A stretch of 64,000 bases of DNA from positions 1 to 64,000 of the forward strand of contig JABTUJ010000008.1 of assembly GCA_015075445.1 (NCBI GenBank), read 5' to 3'. The notes under the pieces were generated by a model, which did no database searches, was not told the DNA's origin, and was given only the letters and a program-made list of their open reading frames with translations. The position numbers and the translations under genes are program-made. The stretch comes from Verrucomicrobiales bacterium. GTDB taxonomy: Bacteria > Verrucomicrobiota > Verrucomicrobiia > Limisphaerales > J093. Below, one piece after another: positions 49,337 to 58,560 of the stretch (position 1 is its first letter; every line of letters starts with the position of its first letter).

Positions 49337-50467
49337 TCACACGTCGAACGGCACGCTGAACCCGTAGCTTTTGAACAGGTCTTCCAGATCTTCCACGGTC
49401 ATGTCTAGCAGTCCAGCAGCACGGCGCACCGAGATTTCGCCGCGCTCCAACGCCCAATGCAACCGTTCAACAAAGCGATGAGAAAACAGCCTCGGGAGCG
49501 TCTGCTCCGAAGGGGAGCACCCGTTCCAGGTCAGGCGCTCTTTGACGATGTCGAGTGAAGCGGCTTGGGTCAGCCAGCCGAGCTGGCGCAGCCGCCAGTA
49601 GAGCGCCTCCGAGCTCAGTTCCAACTCGGAAGCCGTTGCGTTCAGCCAATCATGCGGGTCTTGGTCGCCCCGCCTCTCCCACCGGGGCTTCAGACTCGCG
49701 GCAGGCATGAGCAGGGCGGCCGCGAAGTTGTTGGCCAGTTGCTCAACCCGCTTGACCTTCGTGCCCTCGTACCTGTCCGCCGCGTCGTAGGGCCGGGGAG
49801 GCATGACGTTCCATGTCAGAACGTGGAACGTCTCGTGGGCGAAGTCGTAGTTTCGGCGACCGTCCGGTTCGCGACGATTGACCAGGATCGTGTTGAACTG
49901 GGGAAGTTGGCAGGCCGCACCCGAGATGCCCACCGGCGCATCCACGTACAGCACGAGAATCTTCAGCCGATCCTCGACGACCTCTCGGAGCTTCTGCGCG
50001 GGGATGTCGCCCAACTGCCAGTCCGCCACGAGGGCTTCCCCGGCCGCTTGGGCTTCCTCGAAAGAGCTGCGGTCGGTCAGGGTCAACTGCTGCAACAGCG
50101 GATTGTACGATTCACCCTTGATCTCTCCGAGGCGGCGGAACGTGGCGATCCATCGCCCTGCCTTGGCCTCGAACTCGTCGAGCGACGCGGGCGCAGCGCC
50201 CACCGCCCGCCACGAGAACACGCCTTCGCCAACCAAGGAGAACGTGTCGGTGAAATACTCCAGCTTCTTCCCGAGCACTTGGATCAGCTTCACCAACTCC
50301 TCGGCGGTGAGCTTGCGCTTGCCCGCCTCGATGTTGGAAAGCGTTTGTCGGTCGTTGAAGCCCAACTCGGACGCCAGCTCATCCTGGCTGAGGTTAGCGT
50401 CTTCCCGAGCGAGTTTGACCCTCTGCCCGACGATCCGCTGAAACTGATCCTGCGAGGTTTTGTTCAT
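49337..50467 (-). CDS. XRE-family regulator fused to ImmA/IrrE metallopeptidase
   Basis: 376 residues from ATG 50467 (MNKTSQDQFQRIVGQRVKLA). An N-terminal helix-turn-helix ('LSQDELASELGFNDRQTLSN') is followed by a ~120-residue linker and an IrrE/ImmA zinc peptidase domain with the HEXXH site in 'FAHETFHVLTW' and 'NNFAAALLMP'. In known cases ImmA/IrrE peptidases cleave a repressor to induce an element or response. The N-terminal DNA-binding domain suggests it autoregulates this operon. The next gene is a PIN RNase, and a transposon begins ~300 bp away. The gap 50468-50753 has no recognised gene. Confidence 0.85.
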   Translation of the reverse strand: MNKTSQDQFQRIVGQRVKLAREDANLSQDELASELGFNDRQTLSNIEAGKRKLTAEELVKLIQVLGKKLEYFTDTFSLVGEGVFSWRAVGAAPASLDEFEAKAGRWIATFRRLGEIKGESYNPLLQQLTLTDRSSFEEAQAAGEALVADWQLGDIPAQKLREVVEDRLKILVLYVDAPVGISGAACQLPQFNTILVNRREPDGRRNYDFAHETFHVLTWNVMPPRPYDAADRYEGTKVKRVEQLANNFAAALLMPAASLKPRWERRGDQDPHDWLNATASELELSSEALYWRLRQLGWLTQAASLDIVKERLTWNGCSPSEQTLPRLFSHRFVERLHWALERGEISVRRAAGLLDMTVEDLEDLFKSYGFSVPFDV

Positions 50468-50753
50468 TCGTTCGAGAACGAGTCTAAAGCGCTCCTTCGC
50501 GATAGCAAGAAATAGTTGCATAGTGTGTTTCGCAATGAAATTGGGCCATGTGGAGACAAGTGAAAGGGGGTGAGGGAGTTGAGCAGGTGCAAAGTCACAA
50601 GCGGGAAAGTGGCCAGCAAGGCCGCCCGAGTGCTGAACAATCCACACCGCAGCAAGCGGTCTAAATCCATCGCTGCCAGCGCATTGGCGCAGCGACAGTG
50701 ACGGCGCTAAACCGCACCACGCGAGGGCGGGAGCAATCCTGTGGCGTTACGCG

Positions 50754-51248
50754 CTAATCCGTGGATCGGATGGCAAGATCGTCCGTGCTCGAAGGCTCGT
50801 GGGTGGCAGGCTGTTCCGTGGACCGCGGGCACGCCGGCGGTCGACCCAGGCGTTCCCTGAGCTGACGGAGTTGCCGCAGACAGCGCTGACGACGGGCTTC
50901 GGCCTCCCCGGCGGACACGGGACCGAGGGCGGGAGTGCCGGTGGGCTGGGGCGGTCGTGGGAGCGGGCGGAGCTGAACGCGGGCGATGTTCAGGTCCTCC
51001 TCGAAGTGATCGGGTTGGAGGAGGTTGGAGAGCTTGAGCGCACCGACGTTGCGGCGCTGGTGACGGATCTCGCGCTGGAGATAGGTGATGACCTGCCGCA
51101 GGTCCTCCAGGGTGAAGCCGGCGCGGAGCAGTTCGAACCAGTGACGCTCGCGGTCGAACCGCAGGGTGAGCGCTTGTCCGGTGAGCTGGCAGTAGAGCTG
51201 GTGGGCGGCCTGGATCGGAATCCAGGCCGCCGGGGTCGTGGGGTTCAT
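50754..51248 (-). CDS. Transposon accessory protein of unknown function
   Basis: 164 residues starting MNPTTPAAWIPIQAAHQLYC. The first ~95 residues are helical and resemble phage/plasmid replication-helper domains ('GFTLEDLRQVITYLQREIRH', 'VGALKLSNLLQPDHFEED'); the tail is Pro/Arg-rich and low complexity. Its ATG overlaps the TGA of the ATPase gene (ATGA 51245-51248), so it is made with the transposition proteins. It may be a target-selection or replisome-contact factor; I know of no characterised homologue. Confidence 0.75.
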   Translation of the reverse strand: MNPTTPAAWIPIQAAHQLYCQLTGQALTLRFDRERHWFELLRAGFTLEDLRQVITYLQREIRHQRRNVGALKLSNLLQPDHFEEDLNIARVQLRPLPRPPQPTGTPALGPVSAGEAEARRQRCLRQLRQLRERLGRPPACPRSTEQPATHEPSSTDDLAIRSTD

Positions 51249-52120
51249 GGGTGGAGTTCTGCGGCGGGAGCGCTGGGGGGCTGAAGCAAGCCCGGCACGC
51301 AGGGCACGGTTTGGATCGCGGCCTGGACGTGCTCGGGCGTGATCCGTTGGGTGGGTTGGGTGGCGGCCTGGATCCAGGCGGCCCGGGCCAAGAGACACAA
51401 GCTGCGGGGCACACCGCCACTGGCGCTGGCGAGCAGTTCGCTGGCCGCGGGTTCCAGCGCCCCGGGGCTCAAGCCGACGGCGTCGAGGCCGCGCAGGAGG
51501 TACTGCCCACATTCGGTGGGCGTCCACACCGGCAGGGGGACGTGGCGGGCCAGGCGGGAGTAGAGGGCGCGCTGATGCCGCAGCTTGAGGGTGCTCAGCA
51601 GATACTCGTCGCCCAGGAGGATCAGGGCGAAGGTGGGCTGCGCGGGCAGGTTCAAGCCCAGGAGGAGGCGGACCTCCTCGAGGCTGGCGCTGCTCAGGTT
51701 CTGGGCTTCGTCGAGCAGGAGCACGGGGATGCGACGCTCCAGTTGGGCGAAGCCTTCCTCCAGGAACTGGAGGGTGCGCTCGCGGCGGAAGGAGACTGGT
51801 TTGCCCAGGCGGGTCGCCAGCGCGCTGAGGATGCCCGTGCCGCTCAAGGTGGCCTGCGTCAGGCACAGGGGATGGTAGAGGCGGGGGTCCAACTGGCGCA
51901 GCCAGCGTCCGGCCAAGGCACTCTTGCCCACGCCGTTGGGTCCGGAGAGGAGGAGCACCGAACGGAGCGCGGCGGCCTGGGTCAGCGCGCTCCACGCGCT
52001 CTGGGTGGCGGGGGTTTCCAGCCAGTCCTGGGCGTTGACCAGGCCGAAGGGCACGGCGGTGGCGCCCCAGCGTCGGGCCAGCAGGGTGAGGTCCGCGTCA
52101 TGGTTCACGTCATTTTTCAT
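51245..52120 (-). CDS. AAA ATPase, TniB/ExeA-like transposition protein
   Basis: 291 residues from the ATG at 52120 (MKNDVNHDADLTLLARRWG). Walker A is GPNGVGKSAL, Walker B VLLLDEAQ, with sensor region 'FALILLGDEYLLSTL' and an Arg-containing helix 'ALYSRLARHVPLPVW'. ATPases of this type assemble on target DNA and recruit or activate the DDE transposase. The start lies inside the end of the transposase gene (11-base overlap). Confidence 0.9.
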   Translation of the reverse strand: MKNDVNHDADLTLLARRWGATAVPFGLVNAQDWLETPATQSAWSALTQAAALRSVLLLSGPNGVGKSALAGRWLRQLDPRLYHPLCLTQATLSGTGILSALATRLGKPVSFRRERTLQFLEEGFAQLERRIPVLLLDEAQNLSSASLEEVRLLLGLNLPAQPTFALILLGDEYLLSTLKLRHQRALYSRLARHVPLPVWTPTECGQYLLRGLDAVGLSPGALEPAASELLASASGGVPRSLCLLARAAWIQAATQPTQRITPEHVQAAIQTVPCVPGLLQPPSAPAAELHP

Positions 52121-53387
52121 AGGCGGCGTCTCCGGCGCGGGGTAAGCGGCTGTTGAGGTGACGGTCCACCGGGCGAGCCAGACCAAAGCTCTGGCCGCGG
52201 TAATCGACGTGAATTTGGGCGAAGGTCCAGGGGTCGTAGCGGAGGCGCACTTCCAAGCCGCGCAGGGCGAGGTCCACCTCGTAGAGCTGGTTGGCCAGGC
52301 GCACGGTGCCGTCCTTGCGCACGGTGCGCAGCTCCTGGGCGTAGAAGAGTTCGTCCAGGTTGAGGTGGGGATCGAGCAAACGGAGGTGGGTGCTGCCGCG
52401 TTGGAACCGTTCCTGGGGACTCATGCCGATGCCCTCGTGGTGGCGGGGGTGATAGACCCTCTGGATCCAGTCGGCCAGACGGCCGTTGAGTTCCTCCAAG
52501 CGGGAGGCCGCCTGGCCGGGCAGACGCAAGGTGGCTTCGAAATCCTGCTGAAGGGTATGAAAGAATCTTTCGATTCTTCCCTTCGACCAGGCGTGGTAGG
52601 GCGGGGCGTGGAGCAGGCGGATGTCCAGGTTGGCGCAGATCACGCGGGTGTGGTCGTTGATGAAGGACCGCCCTGGTCGGTGTAGAGCTTGCAGGGGAGG
52701 CCGCGCATACGCGATCGCTTCCTTGAAGCTGTGGTGAAAGGCGCGCGTGTCCGCACGCGGGTAGTAGGCCGCGTGCGGGATGATCCGCGAGTGGTCGTCC
52801 AGGAGCGCACACAGATGGGTGGCCAGGGGCTCCTTCTGGGTGGGCAGGCGCAGGAAGGGACCGGGGGAGAAGTCCACCATCCAGAGTTCGTTGACCAGCG
52901 GGGCCTCGAAGGCCTTGGTCGGGCCGCCCAGACTCTGCCGGACCAGGGAGCGGCGGGAACGCTGGCCCAGGTCGTGCCGTTGGAGGGCGCGGTAGATGGC
53001 GCTCAAGGCCGGCAGGGTGGGGTCCTGGGGTTTCCAGAGCCGGTAGAGGACCTTGACGGCGATGGCCGGGTGGTCCCGGACCTGAGCGAGGATGAAGCGT
53101 TCCTGGTCCGGGGTGAGCACGCGGGGGATCCCGCGATCGGAGCGGACTTTGGGATGGAGAGCGGCAAAGCCGCCGTGCTCGTAGGCGTACCACCAGTCTT
53201 CCAGGGTGCGGACGGCGACCGGGGCGCTGGTGCCTTCCCCGGTGGGCCGCGTGGAGGACGAGGCGACCGTTTCCAGGGCGAGGCGCAGCGGCACCGACTG
53301 CCGGAGCAGCTCCTGGAGCTTGCTGATGAGCGCATAACGGGCCAAGGCGACGGCCTCGGCCCCCGATTCGGGTGCATGGGTTTGCAT
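52110..53387 (-). CDS. DDE-type transposase/integrase with two compensating frameshifts in the catalytic core
   Basis: 425 residues from the ATG at 53387 (MQTHAPESGAEAVAL). N-terminal winged helices contain 'RTLEDWWYAYEHGGFAALHP'. The rve domain has 'NELWMVDFSPGPF' (first Asp) and 'LLDDHSRII'. The third acidic residue is in 'WSKGRIERFFHTLQ'. Between 52714 and 52669 the frame is displaced: another frame reads KLYTDQG, the expected second catalytic Asp, so two nearby indels cancel each other yet replace the motif with unrelated residues. The C-terminal beta barrel ('GTVRLANQLYEVDLALRG') is normal. As read, the enzyme should be inactive. Confidence 0.88.
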   Translation of the reverse strand: MQTHAPESGAEAVALARYALISKLQELLRQSVPLRLALETVASSSTRPTGEGTSAPVAVRTLEDWWYAYEHGGFAALHPKVRSDRGIPRVLTPDQERFILAQVRDHPAIAVKVLYRLWKPQDPTLPALSAIYRALQRHDLGQRSRRSLVRQSLGGPTKAFEAPLVNELWMVDFSPGPFLRLPTQKEPLATHLCALLDDHSRIIPHAAYYPRADTRAFHHSFKEAIAYARPPLQALHRPGRSFINDHTRVICANLDIRLLHAPPYHAWSKGRIERFFHTLQQDFEATLRLPGQAASRLEELNGRLADWIQRVYHPRHHEGIGMSPQERFQRGSTHLRLLDPHLNLDELFYAQELRTVRKDGTVRLANQLYEVDLALRGLEVRLRYDPWTFAQIHVDYRGQSFGLARPVDRHLNSRLPRAGDAAYEK

Positions 53388-53487
53388 GGACGCGAGGGTG
53401 GACCGGCCTGGGCCGGCCCGAAACAGAACGGTTGTGTGGGACCGGTTACCGGCTCCCCGGTTCCGGACGGGCCACGGCCCAGCGCGC

Positions 53488-53920
53488 TCAGGCCGGCAGG
53501 CGCAAGCAGCGATAATCCCCCAGGAGGGAGTGCTTGCCGCTCTGCGCCAGGAAGTGGAGGATCCCCAGCAGGCCAAGGCGTCCTGGAGAATGCGGCCCCT
53601 GGTCTGGAAGCGAGCCCACGCCCGGTGCAGACACCCTGCCTCGAGCGCGCCAGGCGGCGGTCGAGTCCGGAACCGATCCCCGCCTGGCTGTCCAGGAAGG
53701 CTTGCAGGCGCGCGACGCTGACGGGGCGGTAGGGCAGCCGCGTGACGGGCAGGATCGAAATCGTCAGCCCGCACTGGGGACAACGAAAGCGTTGGATCCG
53801 CTCCCGCTGGTCGTAGCGAGGGGCCGCGACCGGAATAGCTCCCGTGGTTATGGACCGGCCCGCAGTTCCTCGGGCAGGGCGGTCGCTCCACCGGCAAAGC
53901 TGTCCGCACGTAGTTGAATG
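53488..53920 (-). pseudogene. DUF6431-like zinc-ribbon protein, frameshifted
   Basis: Pieces in three frames: 'ERPPCPRNCGPVHNHGSYSG', then 'RIQRFRCPQCGLTISILPV' and 'RLPYRPVSVARLQAFLD', then 'LHRAWARFQTRGRILQDAL', and finally 'ILHFLAQSGKHSLLGDYRCL' ending at the TGA at 53488-53490. The Cys pairs form a zinc ribbon, and the later part is helical. The order and phrasing match DUF6431 proteins, which are found beside DDE/AAA transposons in Planctomycetes and Verrucomicrobia. At least three indels break it. Its start is not determined. Confidence 0.6.
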
Positions 53921-54056
53921 CCGCAGTGCGAGTCGAGTCCAGCCCGCCACCGCAATCCCAGAATGCGACCGGGGCCACGGAATCTCTCCACGACTCAATC
54001 CGTCGCCGTACCGTGAACTGCCCACGAGGCACTCCGTTACGGAACAGGGAGGAAGT

Positions 54057-54139
54057 TTCCGCCGATTGCGAACATAGGGGATTACGGGGAGCCGGAGATT
54101 CCCTCGGCCCCATTCCCGATGTTCGAAATCTGCGGAGGA
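54057..54139. repeat. Palindromic dispersed repeat, copy 1
   Basis: TTTCCGCCGATTGCGAACAT ... paired with ATGTTCGAAATCTGCGGAGG gives an imperfect hairpin of ~80 bp. It belongs to the same family as the element at 24875-24945. The gap 53921-54400 holds this copy and the next one and no recognised gene. Confidence 0.85.
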
Positions 54140-54154
54140 TCCAGCGGGAGAGGG

Positions 54155-54236
54155 TTTCTCCGCCGATTACGAACATAGGGGATTACGGGAGCGGAGATTC
54201 CTCGGCCCCATTCCCGATGTTCGGAATCTGCGGAGG
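54155..54236. repeat. Palindromic dispersed repeat, copy 2
   Basis: TTCTCCGCCGATTACGAACA ... GATGTTCGGAATCTGCGGAGG. It is nearly identical to copy 1 and in the same orientation about 99 bp further on, including the inner words GGGGATTACGGG and CTCGGCCCCATTCCCGATGT. Confidence 0.85.
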
Positions 54237-54400
54237 TTGAGGGGAAGGGGTTGCTCTGCCGATTCCCGGGCGGTCGGGCGGTTGGGTTGGGCGTCGGCCG
54301 TTTGGCGGGGGACAGCCGTCGCTGTGCCAACAAAAGCACACTTGCGGATTTCGGCCCGTTCCGATAGAGGTCAGAGCGACTCAACCATGGGCAACTTGTT

Positions 54401-55255
<855 letters not shown>

Positions 55256-55291
55256 CCTCAGGCATCCCTCGCCGGGGCCCGCTCCGGATTT

Positions 55292-55317
55292 CACACCCGC
55301 CGGCAACGGCGGGTGTG
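55292..55317 (+). terminator. Strong hairpin between convergent genes
   Basis: Perfect 11-bp stem CACACCCGCCG / CGGCGGGTGTG with a GCAA tetraloop, followed by TTGCTTGG rather than a long U-tract. It lies 37 bp after the pseudopilin stop and 22 bp from the stop of the convergent rhodanese gene, so it may serve both. Confidence 0.8.
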
Positions 55318-55339
55318 TTGCTTGGTGCACCCGGCGCGC

Positions 55340-55711
55340 TCAGCCCTGGACGATCGGCCAACCGGCGGCAACCAGGGCCTTGTACCCGCCAATCAGCGAA
55401 GCGACGCGGCGGTACCCCATCTTCTGGGCGGCATCGCAGGTCAGCGCGCTGCGGAAACCTCCGCCGCAATACATGATGATCTCAGTGTCGGGGTCGGGAA
55501 ACAGACCTTCGAGGTCGCGCTCGAGAATCCCCTTGCCCAGATGCCGGGCCCCCTGGACATGGCCCGCCTCCCACTCGTGGTCTTCCCGGACATCGAGCAA
55601 CACGGCCTGCGGGTTCTCGCGGAGCCGCTCGCGGGCGGTGTCGAGACTGACTTCCTGGACGCGGGTACGGGCGTCTTCGACCAGGCGGAGAAAGCCGGGC
55701 GCATGTTGCAT
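55340..55711 (-). CDS. Rhodanese-like domain protein
   Basis: 123 residues, a single rhodanese module: 'AVLLDVREDHEWEAGHVQGA' and the active-site Cys in MYCGGGFRS, followed by 'AAQKMGYRRVASLIGGYKAL'. It should transfer sulfane sulfur, for example from thiosulfate or persulfide donors to thiols; the CGGGFRS loop is the type found in single-domain (GlpE/PspE-like) members. There is no signal peptide, so it is cytoplasmic. It stands alone between convergent and divergent neighbours, with a glutaredoxin gene nearby on the other strand. Confidence 0.9.
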   Translation of the reverse strand: MQHAPGFLRLVEDARTRVQEVSLDTARERLRENPQAVLLDVREDHEWEAGHVQGARHLGKGILERDLEGLFPDPDTEIIMYCGGGFRSALTCDAAQKMGYRRVASLIGGYKALVAAGWPIVQG

Positions 55712-55917
55712 GGCGGCAGGGTAGGCGGGCGGCCCGGCAGGTCAACGCCTTTGCGCGAGGCCACCGCAGGCGGCACGCCTGCACCGCAGGCCACGGAGGG
55801 CCCGGGGGGCAGGACGCGACGGGGGAATTGACGGACCGGCGCGCACACCGCAGTTTCTCCGCGCGCTACAGTGTAGGCCGTGTGCCCTCACACGGCGTTG
55901 ATGTTGTCTGTTGGCCT

Positions 55918-56175
55918 ATGACCAAGCCGGAGCGAGTGCGTTTGTTCATCAAGCCCTACTGCGGGTGGTGCCGGGAAGCCATGCGCTGGCTGGACCATCG
56001 CGGGGTGGCCTACGAGACGTTGGACGTGATCACCGACGCGACCGCGTACAGCGAGATGCTGCGTCTGTCGCATCAGACCCTGGCGCCGGTCATTGAGGTG
56101 GATGGCAAGGTCCTGGCGGATTTCGGGGCCCGCGAGCTCGAGCAGTGGTGGGCTCAACAGGGTTTGGCGGCCTGA
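55918..56175 (+). CDS. Glutaredoxin
   Basis: 85 residues from the ATG at 55918 (MTKPERVRLFIKPYCGWCRE). Dithiol active site C-G-W-C, 'GVAYETLDVITDATAYSEML', cis-Pro loop 'LAPVIEVDGKVLADFGAREL'. It reduces disulfides or glutathionylated proteins. The upstream in-frame extension to 55828 looks non-coding. Its last 22 bases overlap the 3' end of the convergent CPBP gene. Confidence 0.92.
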   Translation: MTKPERVRLFIKPYCGWCREAMRWLDHRGVAYETLDVITDATAYSEMLRLSHQTLAPVIEVDGKVLADFGARELEQWWAQQGLAA

Positions 56176-57059
56176 GGACGTTCCGGCAGCCAGCGGTGCA
56201 GCAGCCACAGGGCGAGGCCGAGCACTGGGAGGGCCAGCCAACCGTCCGTCATGCGGTCGCTGCCCCAGAACCAGATGCTGGCGCCAGGGCGGGTGTCCGT
56301 GAGCGCGCCGTAGACCCGGAGCCAGAAAATCCAGCCGGCGTGCAGCCCGATGGAGAAGTAGAGCGTGCCGGTGCGGTGATAAGCCAGGGCGAGCAGCGCG
56401 CCGGCGAGGGTCAGGTTGAAGAAGCCAGGGATCACCCGTTCGAGGTCGGTGAAGCCGCGGAGCATTTTGGGCAACAGCACCAGGCCGGAGTACCACTGGA
56501 CTTCCCCCACCTGGCGGGCGCTTTCCAGGAAGTGCAGGATCGCGTAGATCGCGCTGCTCAGGAGGAGAGCGTTCATCCAGTGGGTTACCCGGCGAAAGGC
56601 CCCGAAGATGGCGCCGCGAAAGAGCACCTCCTCGATCAGCGACACCGACACGGCGGTCAGCGCGCCCCCGGCCAGGCGACTCGCCAGCCGACCCGCGGTG
56701 AGGTCCGGGGCGACCTGGCGGACTTCCGCAACGGTAGCGGCGACCGCGATGACTGCCAGGGACACCAAGCCGAGGGCGAAGCCCCCCAGCAGCCGCCAGC
56801 CCTGACCCGCCGGACGCACCAACCCGAAGGCCCCGAAGGAAGTGGCGCCGAACCCGCGCAGCAGCGGCACCATGCCGGCCAGCGCCAGCACGAGCATCGC
56901 CCGATTGACGTACCGGTGGAACGGCTTCTCCGCGAGGCCGGCGAGGCCGGGCACCGTGTCGGCCAGGGCTTCAACCAGCCAGTAGAGCCAGGGCGCCAGC
57001 AGCGCTCCCCCGACGAAGACGACCGCCACGTAAACGCTCAGCACACGCCCCGGACGCAT
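56154..57059 (-). CDS. CPBP-family intramembrane glutamic endopeptidase
   Basis: 301 residues, mostly membrane helices, start at 57059 (MRPGRVLSVYVAVVFVGG). The family motifs are present: 'IEEVLFRGAIFGAF' (EExxxR) and 'AIYAILHFLES' (the conserved His on the next helix). In Abi/CAAX-like proteases these residues form the catalytic site in the membrane. Substrates in bacteria are mostly unknown; roles in bacteriocin self-immunity and membrane-protein processing are known for relatives. It overlaps the convergent glutaredoxin gene by 22 bp. Confidence 0.9.
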   Translation of the reverse strand: MRPGRVLSVYVAVVFVGGALLAPWLYWLVEALADTVPGLAGLAEKPFHRYVNRAMLVLALAGMVPLLRGFGATSFGAFGLVRPAGQGWRLLGGFALGLVSLAVIAVAATVAEVRQVAPDLTAGRLASRLAGGALTAVSVSLIEEVLFRGAIFGAFRRVTHWMNALLLSSAIYAILHFLESARQVGEVQWYSGLVLLPKMLRGFTDLERVIPGFFNLTLAGALLALAYHRTGTLYFSIGLHAGWIFWLRVYGALTDTRPGASIWFWGSDRMTDGWLALPVLGLALWLLHRWLPERPQAAKPC

Positions 57060-57153
57060 GGACGCGAGGCTAGGCCGCGACTTCCCGGCCGCCAAGCCGG
57101 AAGCCGACCGCTAGCCCGGATACTCCATACCCGGCGCGAAACCGCGACAGACC

Positions 57154-57251
57154 GTAGGCGCCGACGTGAGGAGGCGAAGTGGCAGGCGCCGGCGTGGGGA
57201 GGTTAAGGGTACTGTTCCTGGCGCACCACGCCTCCTCACGTCGGCGCCTAC
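57154..57251. repeat. Perfect 23-bp inverted repeat flanking 52 bp
   Basis: The arms GTAGGCGCCGACGTGAGGAG... (57154-57176) and its exact complement (57229-57251). The same word in the form GTAGCCGCCGACGTGAGGAG occurs at about 24648, so the arm is a dispersed repeat. It lies between the CPBP gene start and the KAS gene stop. Confidence 0.9.
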
Positions 57252-57288
57252 AACGGGTACCAGGTTAGGAGGCTGGGACGGCCGCGAC

Positions 57289-58560
57289 TCAGGCGGGATC
57301 CGAATCGGGAGGAACGGCCAGGATCACGGCACAGTTCGTCCCGCCAAAGGCGAAGCTGTTCTTCAGCGCAACGCGAAGCCGGGCGGGCTGCGGCGCCCCG
57401 CGCACAAAGTTCAGCGCACAGCGGGGATCGGGATGCTCCAGGTTGCGACAGGGAGGCAGCATCTGGTGCTCGAGCGCCAGGAGGGTGACGGCGAGTTCGA
57501 CACCGGCCGTGGCACCCATGAGGTGACCGAGTTGGGCCTTCGTATTGGAAACGGGGACGCGTTCGACCGCGGCGCCCAACACGGCTTGCAGTGTGCCGCA
57601 CTCGACCACGTCGGCGATCTCGGTGGCCGTGCCGTGGGCGTTGACGTAGTCGAGTTGGCCCGGGGTGACGCCCGCCATCGCCAGCGCCTTGCGCACCGCC
57701 TTGACCTGGCCGGCTTGGTCGGGCTGAACAATGTGCTTGGCGTCGCATGACATGCCGCTGCCCAGGATCTCGCCCAGGATCGGCGCGCGCCTGGTCCGGG
57801 CCGACTCCAGGGGCTCGAGCACGAAGGCGGCGGCGCCCTCGCCCATGACCAGCCCGTCCCGACCGGCATCGAAGGGGCGACACGCGGTGGCGGGATCGGG
57901 ATTGCGGGAAAGGACGCCGAGGCGGTTCCACGCGCTGAAGGTGGGAAGATCCAGACCGGTGTCGGCGCAGGCGGCGATGGCGAGATCGGTGAGCCCGAAG
58001 CGGACGCGCTGGAAAGCCTCGCTCAACGCGATGGCACCGGTGGCGCACGCCGAGCTCACGACGAAGCTGGCGCCGGTGAGGCGGAAGCGGATGGACACCA
58101 CGTTGGCCGGGCGGTTGAACATGAGGCGCACCACCGTGGTGGGCCGGAGCTTGCGATAGCCCCGCTGGTGGAACGTGGCCACGGCCTCGTTGTGGAAGCC
58201 GGTGTTGCCGTGGCCGGTACCCAGGATCAGGTCGGCGTCCAGCTCGACGGCTCCGTCCGTGGGCAGCCCGGCATGCGCCAGGGCATCGGCGACGACGACC
58301 AGCGCAAGTTGGTTGGCGCGGTCGGGGTCTTCGACCTGCGTTCGGGCCACGGCCGCCGCGAGGGCGGAGTCTTCGATCTGCCCGGCGATGCGGGTGGGCA
58401 GCGGCGTGTCCGGGGGGAGGTCGGTGCGTTGGCGGATGCCGGAGGCGCCGGCGAGGAGGTGGCGCCAGACCTCGGCGGGGTCGAAACCCAGCGCGGTGGC
58501 GAGGCCCAGGCCGGTGACGACCACGCGGCGCGGCAGGACCGGTGTCAGGAGGGAGGGCAT
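57289..58560 (-). CDS. Beta-ketoacyl-ACP synthase (KAS I/II, FabF-like)
   Basis: 423 residues from the ATG at 58560 (MPSLLTPVLPRRVVVTGLGL). Thiolase fold with catalytic Cys in 'SSACATGAIAL', the first His in 'VNAHGTATEIAD' and the second in 'AQLGHLMGATAGVEL'. It condenses an acyl group with malonyl-ACP. The protein is the fourth gene of an operon with a dedicated ACP, a lysophospholipid-type acyltransferase and a luciferase-like monooxygenase, which suggests a specialised acyl chain rather than the central fatty-acid cycle. The start overlaps the end of the luciferase-like gene by 16 bases. Confidence 0.92.
   Translation of the reverse strand: MPSLLTPVLPRRVVVTGLGLATALGFDPAEVWRHLLAGASGIRQRTDLPPDTPLPTRIAGQIEDSALAAAVARTQVEDPDRANQLALVVVADALAHAGLPTDGAVELDADLILGTGHGNTGFHNEAVATFHQRGYRKLRPTTVVRLMFNRPANVVSIRFRLTGASFVVSSACATGAIALSEAFQRVRFGLTDLAIAACADTGLDLPTFSAWNRLGVLSRNPDPATACRPFDAGRDGLVMGEGAAAFVLEPLESARTRRAPILGEILGSGMSCDAKHIVQPDQAGQVKAVRKALAMAGVTPGQLDYVNAHGTATEIADVVECGTLQAVLGAAVERVPVSNTKAQLGHLMGATAGVELAVTLLALEHQMLPPCRNLEHPDPRCALNFVRGAPQPARLRVALKNSFAFGGTNCAVILAVPPDSDPA

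Larger units (their letters stand above)
50754..53920 (-). mobile_element. Multigene transposon: DUF6431-like gene, DDE transposase, AAA ATPase, accessory protein
   Basis: Four genes in line on the minus strand with overlapping starts and stops: a zinc-ribbon protein (broken), a DDE integrase, an ExeA/TniB-like ATPase and a 164-residue accessory protein. The set resembles Mu/Tn7/Tn5090-type transposons, in which an AAA protein chooses the target. I could not find convincing terminal repeats, so these limits are only those of the genes. Palindromic repeats at 54057-54236 lie just outside the upstream end. Confidence 0.7.

Noticed and set aside
55828..55917. Longer start for the glutaredoxin gene
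   Set aside because: The extra 30 residues (Arg/Ser/His-rich) have no counterpart in the family, while the ATG at 55918 gives the usual length.
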